Of a stretch of DNA of 14,562 nucleotides, positions 1 to 5,577 are shown in pieces. The notes below the pieces were generated by a model that saw only the letters and a list, made by a program, of their open reading frames with translations, was not told the origin of the DNA and ran no database searches. This stretch comes from Burkholderiales bacterium. GTDB taxonomy: Bacteria; Pseudomonadota; Gammaproteobacteria; Burkholderiales; Burkholderiaceae_C. Made by a program: the position numbers and the translations under genes. Positions within the stretch are counted from its first letter, which is position 1. Each line of letters opens with the position of its first letter. The DNA is taken from contig JADJCH010000037.1 of NCBI GenBank assembly GCA_016703325.1, forward strand, positions 1 to 14,562, written 5' to 3'.

Positions 1-726
1 CAAAACGGCCGATGCGCTGATCCAGGATGGTGGGCTGACGGGTCATCGCTTCTACCTGAGTCGGGGCGCTGGCGGGCGGCGCGGCGGGATGATCCTGAGC
101 ATCACCCTTGGCGGGAGTAAAGATTTAAAGTCTGCTGCCGCGTTCATCCTGCGCGCTTACGCGGGTACACCAAGCCAGTCTTCGGGCATGGGGCGGCGGC
201 GGCCGTGGCAGCGGCCGCTTCAACCGGCCGTGGCAGGAGGCGCTCCATCTGGCGCTGGATGAAACTGACCGCCCCGGCTGAATACAGGCAGGATAATACT
301 TCGCCGCGCCTGGAACGATCTGCACTTTCTTCGTCCGTGGGTTGCGGGGCGCTGACCTGCGCAGCGGCTTCGACTCTAGCGGTGGCCTGCGTTGTGGGCT
401 GACTTCGTGTGTGGATCGGTGGGCCGGAATGGTTCGGCTAATCGATCGAGCCGCCCACCTGGCATACGGCCGACGATGTGGTTCGCCGATCGCCGGGACG
501 GGATCCTGTTCTTCGCAGGTCCATCCCCGGCGGCATCAATCTGGTGGGTCACCGGAGTTCAGGCCGGTCTTGCCCAACAATTGCGCGTCTACGACCCCGA
601 CGGTGCGTTGCCCAAAATCCCGCCGCCGAGACAGGTTGTAACGAACAGGCCGGCAACGCGCCGAGCTGCTGACGAACCTGCCATGGCGCGCCGGCTTCGG
701 AATCTGCCGAGTAGAACCGAACTCTC
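1..726. other. Region with no identifiable gene
   Basis: No convincing complete gene is visible on either strand. Several short frames on the plus strand have protein-like stretches that do not join without frameshifts. One around 255 reads RPWQEALHLALDET. Another, at about 392-730, carries ILFFAGPSPAASIWW followed by LRVYDPDG. On the minus strand a short frame running off the left edge starts at about position 45 with MTRQPTILDQRIGRF and could be the beginning of a gene outside the window. Given the one-base shifts found elsewhere, a damaged plus-strand gene is possible here, but I cannot name it. Confidence 0.35.
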
Positions 727-730
727 TTAA

Positions 731-848
731 CCCCCTTTGTCAAAGGGGGAATGGAAGGCGAAGGCTTGGGCAGTCGGATCCATTCACCCAAAACGCCGCA
801 GGCTACCCGCGTTGCTCCCCCTTTGAAAAAGGGGGCCGGGGGGATTTG
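731..848. repeat. Pair of C5T3/A3G5 hairpins distal to array 1
   Basis: Two short perfect hairpins lie 67 bases apart: 731-749 (arms CCCCCTTT and AAAGGGGG, three-base loop) and 817-835 (same arms, loop GAA). The second is followed by CCGGGGGGATTTGGGG. The same arrangement occurs at 3987-4110 beside the orphan CRISPR repeat. Such hairpins are common dispersed intergenic repeats in proteobacteria. They could act as bidirectional terminators bounding the CRISPR transcript, but no T-run follows, so I call them repeats first. Confidence 0.75.
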
Positions 849-867
849 GGGCACTTGCCATGCGTCT

Positions 868-1517
868 GCCTGAACCGGCTGCAAATTCAGCCGTCTGTGG
901 GCCCTGCTGCCGTCATCGCACCTCCCGCCAACGCTGCGTCTTAACCGGCTGCAAATTCAGCCGTCTGTGGGCCATCAACGACGCCGGGCAACTTGTGGAC
1001 CAGTCTTAACCGGCTGCAAATTCAGCCGTCTGTGGGCCGTGGCGAATAAAGACGTGTTGAAGAAGTTCATCGTCTTAACCGGCTGCAAATTCAGCCGTCT
1101 GTGGGCCACACTCGAAGAGCTCGGAAACGTGCTCAAGGGTCTTAACCGGCTGCAAATTCAGCCGTCTGTGGGCCCTCTTTACGGAAGGGCGGCAAGTCGG
1201 CGTGGAGTCTTAACCGGCTGCAAATTCAGCCGTCTGTGGGCCCCAGCAGCACTCTCTTCCAAGAGCGCTTTTGCTGCGTCTTAACCGGCTGCAAATTCAG
1301 CCGTCTGTGGGCCCGATCCCTTTGGGTCAACTCGTTCACGGCCATGTCTTAACCGGCTGCAAATTCAGCCGTCTGTGGGCCGAGGGGGGGGGCTTGGCGG
1401 TCGACGCCTTCGTGTCTTAACCGGCTGCAAATTCAGCCGTCTGTGGGCCCTGAGGATGACGCTCGAGCTCGCTGGCGATGCGTCTTAACCGGCTGCAAAT
1501 TCAGCCGTCTGTGGGCC
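868..1517 (-). CRISPR. CRISPR array 1, ten 36-bp repeats
   Basis: Ten repeats of 36 bases start at 868, 938, 1003, 1072, 1139, 1207, 1278, 1346, 1414 and 1482. Nine unique spacers of 29-35 bases separate them. On the plus strand the repeat begins GTCTTAACCGGCTGC and ends CCGTCTGTGGGCC. All copies are identical except the first (868), which has two changes near its start (GCCTG for GTCTT), marking it as the old, leader-distal end. The A/T-richer leader lies on the right, so the array is read leftwards. In that orientation the repeat contains a 6-bp stem (CGGCTG/CAGCCG) and ends in GTTAAGAC, which fits an 8-nt crRNA tag left by Cas6. The variable spacer lengths are usual for type III systems. 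Confidence 0.98.
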
Positions 1518-1707
1518 CCCCTCCCTGGGAAGCAAGCATTGGCGCGGCTTGCAGAGGCGAAATCGGCGCTCAGCGATGACACTGCTGATGTTGTGGTCAA
1601 TTTCGCCCTCCAAACGCCATTTTTTTCAATAAAATCATTCTTCTGCGCTCGTTTCTTCGAGCGTCTTGTTGAGTAGCCATCGCAGGTCATTGATTTTCAA
1701 AGAGCGG
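1518..1707 (-). promoter_or_regulatory. CRISPR leader 1
   Basis: This ~190-base non-coding segment lies between cas2 and array 1. It is nearly identical over its array-proximal ~110 bases to the segment next to array 2 (5345-5536), and both end in TCAAAGAGCGG. Its position next to the perfect repeats and its lower GC identify it as the leader, holding the array promoter and the Cas1-Cas2 integration signals. I could not assign a clear -35/-10 pair. Confidence 0.85.
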
Positions 1708-1775
1708 GACCGTCGCGCTGACGCGCTGTGGCTGACGGTGAGTTTCGCACTTTTCCGCGGCCGGCAGTAGCGCCC

Positions 1776-2063
1776 TCACACGATCCAGAACGGCTCCTGT
1801 CGCTCGGGCGCGCCGCCTTCGCCCTGGGTGCGGGTGGCCCGGCGGCAGGCGCGGCAGATGGGGCGCAGCAGGGCGCGGTCGGCCTCGGTGTCCAGCATGC
1901 TGTTCAGGCGCTGCTGCAGGGCGCCCACGGCGTCGTGGTCGAGCGCGCAGAGGTACAGGCTCTTCTGCACCCGGTCGCCGTGCGCCAGTGCGACCCGGGC
2001 CACGCGCTGCAGGCGGCGCGGTTCGCCGATGTCGTAGCTCAGGGTCCAGAGGTGGGGTTTCAT
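1776..2063 (-). CDS. cas2: CRISPR-associated endonuclease Cas2
   Basis: This 95-residue protein has the normal length and single ferredoxin-like fold of Cas2, the dimer that bridges two Cas1 dimers during spacer integration. The first strand reads WTLSYDIGEPRR, with the conserved Asp at residue 11. The second carries VQKSLYLCALD, the usual Q-S-(V/L)-(F/Y) strand. The C-terminus has the PICRACRR motif and closes with QEPFWIV, as in many proteobacterial Cas2 proteins. The gene is intact, starts 31 bases after the cas1 stop and sits just upstream of leader 1, so it is the last gene of the adaptation operon. Confidence 0.95.
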   Translation of the reverse strand: MKPHLWTLSYDIGEPRRLQRVARVALAHGDRVQKSLYLCALDHDAVGALQQRLNSMLDTEADRALLRPICRACRRATRTQGEGGAPERQEPFWIV

Positions 2064-2094
2064 GAGGGGCCGGCTGGCGGGTCACATCGGCGGG

Positions 2095-3090
2095 TCAGCG
2101 GAACACCGCCGGGGCGTAGAGGCCGGCGTCGCCGCTGCGGTAGACCTGCGCCAGCCGGCGCACCTGGGCGTCGATGAGGCGGCGCAGGTCCTGCAGCTCG
2201 GCGCCCGCGCCTTCGGGCGGCTGGCGTTCGGTGTTCAGGCGCACCTCGATGGCACGGATGAAGCGCTTCACCGCCGCGGGCGTCAGGGTGTACACGCCGC
2301 CGCGCTCGATGAAGTCCTCCGGCAGCAACCCGCCGTTCAGGCACAGGTGCGCAGCACCCGGTCCACCACCGCGCGGAACTCCTCCATCAGGTCGGAGGCC
2401 AGCGCCATGTGGCCGGATTTGACCGCATGCAGGTGCCCCAGCCAGGGCGTGAGCCCGCGCGCCTGGATCAGCCCGGCCACCGCGTGGTACAGCAGGGGTG
2501 TAGCCCAGGTCCAGCAGGGCGTTGATCGGGTCGCGGCCGGCCTGCTGCTCGCGGGCGCCGAAGGTCCATGTCGGCGCCAGCCAGTGCCGCCAGGCGCCGA
2601 AGTAGGCGGCCGCCCCGGCGCCTTCCAGCCCGCGCAGGGTGTCCAGGTCCGGCGCGGTCTTGATCCGGCCGCGCAGGTCCCGCAGCTGCAGCAGGGCGGC
2701 CTGCACCGCGGCGGCGCCGGCCTGGGCACGGCGGTGGCGGGCATAGGCGGCCAGGGTGCGCGCGGCGTTGGCGAGTTTGCCGTGCACGAAGTGGCGCGCC
2801 AGCGCCAGGTTCAGCGCCGCATCCGCCTGCGCCGCAAACTGGGCCTGCTGCAGCCGCACCGCATCCCCGCCGGGCGGCTCCATGCGGCCGTAGAAGCGGC
2901 CCATGCGGCTGGTCAGCACCACGGGGATGCCGTGCTGCATGCAGCACACCAGCGCCGCGGTGGTCACGGTGTTGCGGCCCATCAGCATCACCAGGTCCAC
3001 ATTCACCGCCGGCAGCTCCAGCAGCAGCTCCTGCTCGCGGCGCACCAGCAGGCGGCGGTTCTCGGTGTGCAGGCTGGCGGCCGGGTCCAC
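2095..3090 (-). CDS. cas1: CRISPR integrase Cas1 (frame disturbed)
   Basis: Cas1 is the metal-dependent integrase that inserts new spacers at the leader. Conserved pieces appear in order: LHTENRRLLVRR near the start; LMGRNTVTTAAL with GIPVVLTSRMGRFYGRM; the LEGAGAAAYF helix holding the catalytic Glu; DPINALLDLGYT; LGHLHAVKSGHMALASDLMEEFR (read in parts) with the catalytic His and Asp; and LPEDFIERGGVYTLT. The reading frame is shifted between about 2500 (an extra G in GGGG) and about 2360 (one base missing), and the two shifts compensate. The annotated GTG at 3090 cuts off the first strand: the in-frame upstream codons read LQRTLYLV but hold no ATG. A start at ATG 3241 is possible if one base is extra in the run at 3125-3129. 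Cas2 follows after 31 bases. Confidence 0.93.
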   Translation of the reverse strand: MDPAASLHTENRRLLVRREQELLLELPAVNVDLVMLMGRNTVTTAALVCCMQHGIPVVLTSRMGRFYGRMEPPGGDAVRLQQAQFAAQADAALNLALARHFVHGKLANAARTLAAYARHRRAQAGAAAVQAALLQLRDLRGRIKTAPDLDTLRGLEGAGAAAYFGAWRHWLAPTWTFGAREQQAGRDPINALLDLGYTPAVPRGGRADPGARAHALAGAPACGQIRPHGAGLRPDGGVPRGGGPGAAHLCLNGGLLPEDFIERGGVYTLTPAAVKRFIRAIEVRLNTERQPPEGAGAELQDLRRLIDAQVRRLAQVYRSGDAGLYAPAVFR

Positions 3091-3339
3091 CAGGTAGAGG
3101 GTGCGCTGCAGGCTGGGCAGCGGGAGGGGGCGAACCGGTCAAGGTTGCCGCGATTCCGGGATCCGGCAGGGCCTGTGCGGCGGTGTCAGGGTTGGTGTCG
3201 GGGCCGGGGCCGCAGGGCCGGGCTGGCGTCGTCGGACTCATGTCCCGCGCCGGTGGGTTGCGCTACGGGGCGGACCGCAACGGCGGCGGCCGGGCGCGTC
3301 AAGCCCATCCCCAGCTCGGCCCGGGCCGCCTCCACCACC

Positions 3340-3519
3340 TTGCGTGCCGGCAGCGCCAGGTCGTGCTGCGGCAGGCCGCTGAACTGTTCGGCGGTGGCGT
3401 CAACGCGCTTCTCGCGCTACGAGAACGGCAAGACCAAGCCGCCGCCGCGCCCCTGGTCAACTTGTTCAAGCTGTTGGATCGTCACCCCGAATTGCTCAAC
3501 GAGGTCAGAACCGCCCTGA
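3340..3519 (+). pseudogene. MqsA/YgiT-type antitoxin, C-terminal HTH remnant
   Basis: This short plus-strand stretch matches the C-terminal helix-turn-helix domain of MqsA-type antitoxins. It reads LRQAAELFGGGVNA, then FSRYENGKTKPP in the next frame, then LVNLFKLLDRHPELLNEV back in the first frame. The block GGGVNAFSRYENGKTKPP is characteristic of this family. Two compensating one-base shifts, near 3405-3411 and 3438-3450, break the frame. The N-terminal CxxC zinc-binding domain and a partner MqsR-like toxin are not seen; the space upstream is occupied by cas1 on the opposite strand. I read it as a remnant of a toxin-antitoxin module next to the cas1 promoter region. The domain identity is strong from the motif; the claim that it is dead is inference, because sequencing shifts are common in this window. 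Confidence 0.75.
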
Positions 3520-3569
3520 ACCCTTCTCGAATCTCGCCGCAAAGATCCCGAGGTGCCTACAGAGTTCGC

Positions 3570-3938
3570 TCAGGGTTCGGCAATGCTTTGGTGAACCGCC
3601 GCTTCGATGGTCTCCATCACGCTCGCCAACGCCTGCAGCACCTGCGCATTGCCAAAGCGCAGCACCCGCAGGCCCAGTGCTTCCAGCACCTGCGTGCGTT
3701 GCAGGTCATAGGCCTGAGCGTCGGCTGCACTGTGCTGCGCCCCATCCAACTCGACCACCCACCGCGCCGCAGCGCAGTAGAAGTCAACGATGTACCCCGC
3801 GATGGGCTTCTGCCGGTAGAAGGGCAGGCCCGCCACCTGCTTGCAACGCAGCTGTGCCCACAGGACCTGTTCCGCCTGCGTTGTGTTGCAGCGCAATTCC
3901 CGCGCCCGGGACTTGAGTGTTCTTTGGTAGGGCAGCAT
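3570..3938 (-). CDS. DUF559 endonuclease-like protein
   Basis: The 122-residue product belongs to the DUF559 family, which has a restriction-endonuclease-like (Vsr-related) fold. Visible family motifs are TQAEQVLWAQLR (residues 20-31), FYRQKPIAGYIVDFYC (40-55), VVELDGAQH (61-69) and LRVLRFGNAQVL near the end. The Asp of VDF and the Glu of ELDG are the likely metal ligands. I chose the ATG at 3938 (MLPYQRTLK) because upstream in-frame sequence translates the hairpin element at 3987-4110 and is not protein-like. The family commonly sits beside such hairpins. Its biological role is not established; its presence between two CRISPR parts suggests it came in with the hairpin element. Confidence 0.88.
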   Translation of the reverse strand: MLPYQRTLKSRARELRCNTTQAEQVLWAQLRCKQVAGLPFYRQKPIAGYIVDFYCAAARWVVELDGAQHSAADAQAYDLQRTQVLEALGLRVLRFGNAQVLQALASVMETIEAAVHQSIAEP

Positions 3939-3986
3939 GGGAAACCCATTGTGAATGGAGCTGAATTGACCTGAATGGGAGGGGTG

Positions 3987-4110
3987 AAAATCCCCCCTCA
4001 CCCCCCTTTTCCAAAGGGGGGAATAGGCAGGGACGGTGTCGTCGCAGATGCCCTCCCGACCGATCGAACCATTTCGCCCCCCTTTGAAAAAGGGGGGTTG
4101 GGGGGATTTC
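3987..4110. repeat. Double-hairpin inverted-repeat element
   Basis: Two hairpins, 4001-4021 (C6T3 / A3G6) and 4077-4097 (C6T3 / A3G6, loop GAA), are flanked outside by GAAAATCCCCCCTCA on the left and TTGGGGGGATTTC on the right. These outer parts are inverted copies, so the whole ~120 bases forms an imperfect palindrome with arms of about 35 bases around a ~55-base centre. It resembles a small non-autonomous (MITE- or REP-like) element. A partial copy is at 731-848. Confidence 0.8.
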
Positions 4111-4129
4111 GGGCCATCCCCAGGCACCA

Positions 4130-4165
4130 TCCCTGACCGGCTGCAATTTCAGCCGTGGGGTGGGC
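4130..4165 (-). CRISPR. Orphan degenerate CRISPR repeat
   Basis: A single copy of the CRISPR repeat lies 32 bases right of the hairpin element. The core ACCGGCTGCAATTTCAGCCGT keeps the palindromic stem, and the tail GGGGTGGGC is diverged. It is intermediate between the array 1 core (GCAAATTCAG) and the array 2 core (GCAATTCCAG). No further repeat occurs until 5141. Its position matches the degenerate terminal repeat of array 1, which also lies 33 bases from a hairpin, so it is probably the former distal end of an array. Confidence 0.85.
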
Positions 4166-4192
4166 GCCGTCTGGCGCCGGCGGGCAAGCCGC

Positions 4193-4710
4193 TCACCACA
4201 GCGACAGGAACAGCTTCAGCGGTTGGTCGGTGGAAGGGATGAATCCATAGCGTTGGTAGAAGCGCGCGGCGGCTTCATTCTTGGCGTCCACGAACAACCC
4301 TGCGCTGCCGACCGCCTGCGCGGCCGTGTGGGCACGGTTCACTGCATCGGCCAGCAACAACCGGCCCAAACCTTGGCCCTGCATATCGGATCGTGTGGCC
4401 AGGCGCCCGAGCCGAGTGACCGGGATCTGCCGCGGGTAGCGCTTGGCCTGCCGGGCAGGCAGGTCTTCGGTCAGCACAAACGCCGAGGTCAGGGCGTAGA
4501 AGCCCAGGATGCTGAAGGCCTGCACCGGGTAGCCGGACTCTGTCCATGACTGGACGGCCGATTCATCGGCAGGCACAGCGACGAAGCTGCGCGAGATCCC
4601 CTGCCCTGATGCTGGAGCGCAGTCTGCTTCAGCCAGACGTCCAGAGCCTCGACGCCGCAGTCAAACCCGTTTCGGTCGTGGTGCCCAGTCAAGGGTTCCA
4701 GTCTGATCAT
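4193..4710 (-). CDS. GNAT-family toxin (TacT-like), frameshifted
   Basis: The product is a GCN5-related N-acetyltransferase of the kind that acts as a toxin by acetylating aminoacyl-tRNA. The N-terminus, MIRLEPLTGHHDRNGFDCG then VEALDVWLKQTALQHQ, is typical of TacT/AtaT-type toxins. It continues in the next frame as ISRSFVAVPADE, GFYALTSAFV, the acetyl-CoA loop MQGQGLGRLLLADA (Q-x-x-G-x-G/A type) and NEAAARFYQRYGF with the catalytic-region Tyr. The frame breaks at the C-run 4598-4601, where one missing base would restore about 172 residues. The gene overlaps the end of the upstream DUF1778 gene by 50 bases, the normal antitoxin-toxin order. Whether it is inactive or a sequencing slip cannot be told here. 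Confidence 0.88.
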
Positions 4711-4984
4711 GGCGTCGCGCCGCGTGGCTTTCGAGGGCCGCCTTCAATGCGGCGTTGGGTGGCAGCGGGTTGTCCAGTGCCGCGAGAAACGCCTCGGTGT
4801 CCCGGGTGGAAAGGCGGATGACGCGTTCCTGCTCGATGATGCGTTCGGCCTCGCGCAGGGCCGCCTGGACGACGAACTGGTTCAAGGTCGCGCCCGTCAG
4901 GCTGGCGGCCATCTCCAAGGTTTCCTGCACGGCCATCGGCACACGGGCCGTGATGCGGCCACGGTCAAGCGTTCCGGTTGTCAT
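4661..4984 (-). CDS. DUF1778 antitoxin (TacA-like)
   Basis: This 107-residue protein has the DUF1778 pattern. An N-terminal ribbon-helix-helix reads GRITARVPMAVQETLEMAASLTG, followed by TLNQFVVQAALREAERIIEQE and the neutralising tail LSTRDTEAFLAALDNPLPPN. Such proteins bind their own promoter through the RHH domain and block the GNAT toxin with the C-terminal segment. A GGAG ribosome-binding site lies about 8 bases before the ATG. It overlaps the toxin gene downstream. The frame is intact, unlike that of the toxin. Confidence 0.93.
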   Translation of the reverse strand: MTTGTLDRGRITARVPMAVQETLEMAASLTGATLNQFVVQAALREAERIIEQERVIRLSTRDTEAFLAALDNPLPPNAALKAALESHAARRHDQTGTLDWAPRPKRV

Positions 4985-4993
4985 GGGAGGGCT

Positions 4994-5009
4994 CCATCGG
5001 GTTCGATGG
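4994..5009. promoter_or_regulatory. Inverted repeat before the antitoxin gene (candidate operator)
   Basis: CCATCG GGTT CGATGG is a perfect 6-bp inverted repeat lying 10-25 bases before the antitoxin ATG, partly covering the ribosome-binding region. RHH antitoxins of this family autoregulate through such palindromes, so it is a reasonable operator candidate. Confidence 0.5.
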
Positions 5010-5019
5010 GCAAAGCCTA

Positions 5020-5054
5020 GCAGGCTGGTGCCAGGTTGTCACTAGCCAGCCTGC
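5020..5054. promoter_or_regulatory. 9-bp inverted repeat upstream of the TA operon
   Basis: GCAGGCTGG at 5020-5028 and CCAGCCTGC at 5046-5054 are exact inverted copies separated by 17 bases. They lie in the promoter region of the antitoxin gene. They could be a second RHH-binding site or a hairpin; the sequence alone does not decide. Confidence 0.4.
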
Positions 5055-5140
5055 GTTCCGGCGCGACATCCCATCGCCCGGCCACCATGCTGGCACTGGT
5101 CACCCGTCAGCCGCTAGACACTGGATGCCCGGTGACGAGG

Positions 5141-5344
5141 GCCTGAACCGGCTGCGAATACAGCCGTGTGGTGGCCGATCTGGGAGGGAACATGGATCCA
5201 CGTGAGGTCTTAACCGGCTGCAATTCCAGCCGTGTGGTGGCCACTTTCGAACAAGCTTCAGGAACTGGCATCGCCGTGTGGTGGCCCAGGAAGTACGTCA
5301 TTTTCTCCGTCTTAACCGGCTGCAATTCCAGCCGTGTGCGCGCC
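5141..5344 (-). CRISPR. CRISPR array 2, short and decayed
   Basis: Three 36-base repeats are found at 5141-5176, 5207-5242 and 5309-5344. The consensus core is GCAATTCCAGCCGTGTGGTGGCC, close to but different from the array 1 repeat. The distal copy (5141) has several changes (GCCTGAA, GCGAATACAG), and the leader-proximal copy ends GTGCGCGCC. The first spacer is 30 bases. The second interval is 66 bases and contains at about 5272-5286 a stray copy of the repeat tail (GCCGTGTGGTGGCC), so a repeat has been partly lost or recombined. The leader is on the right, so transcription is leftwards. Confidence 0.92.
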
Positions 5345-5536
5345 CCCCCTCCCTGGGAAGCCAGCATTGGCGCGGCTTGCAGAGGCGAAATCGGCGCTCA
5401 GCGATAACACTGCTGATGTTATGGTCAATTTCGACCTCCAAACGCCACTTTTGTCAATGGAATCAACCGTGGGCGCTCGCTTCTTCAAGCGCTGACGCAA
5501 GAGTAGCCTACAAGCTGTTGAATTGTCAAAGAGCGG
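5345..5536 (-). promoter_or_regulatory. CRISPR leader 2
   Basis: This ~190-base segment matches leader 1 closely next to the array, diverges in its middle and ends in the same TCAAAGAGCGG. Within it ATAACA (5404-5409) and TGTTAT (5417-5422) form a perfect inverted repeat; in leader 1 the matching bases are changed and the repeat is imperfect. It separates the effector operon from array 2. Confidence 0.85.
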
Positions 5537-5577
5537 TGCTCTGCAACGCTCAGCTGCCGAGCTGGGGTCGAGGCGTG

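Noticed and set aside
731..835. Rho-independent terminators at the C5T3/A3G5 hairpins
   Set aside because: The stems are strong but no run of T follows on either strand, and the same motif recurs as part of a larger dispersed inverted-repeat element.
967..1284. Open frame running through CRISPR array 1
   Set aside because: The translation repeats LTGCKFSRLWA because it reads the CRISPR repeats; it is not a gene.
2095..3241. Reverse transcriptase-Cas1 fusion
   Set aside because: The possible extension beyond the Cas1 start is only about 50 Pro/Ala-rich residues, with no reverse transcriptase motif such as YADD.
2062..3519. A 485-codon open frame on the plus strand
   Set aside because: Most of it is antisense to cas1. 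Only its last part overlaps the MqsA-type remnant, which is annotated separately.
3939..4130. N-terminal extension of the DUF559 protein to 4130
   Set aside because: The extension translates the hairpin element (PPLEKGG-like text) and not a protein domain; the family match starts at MLPYQRTLK.
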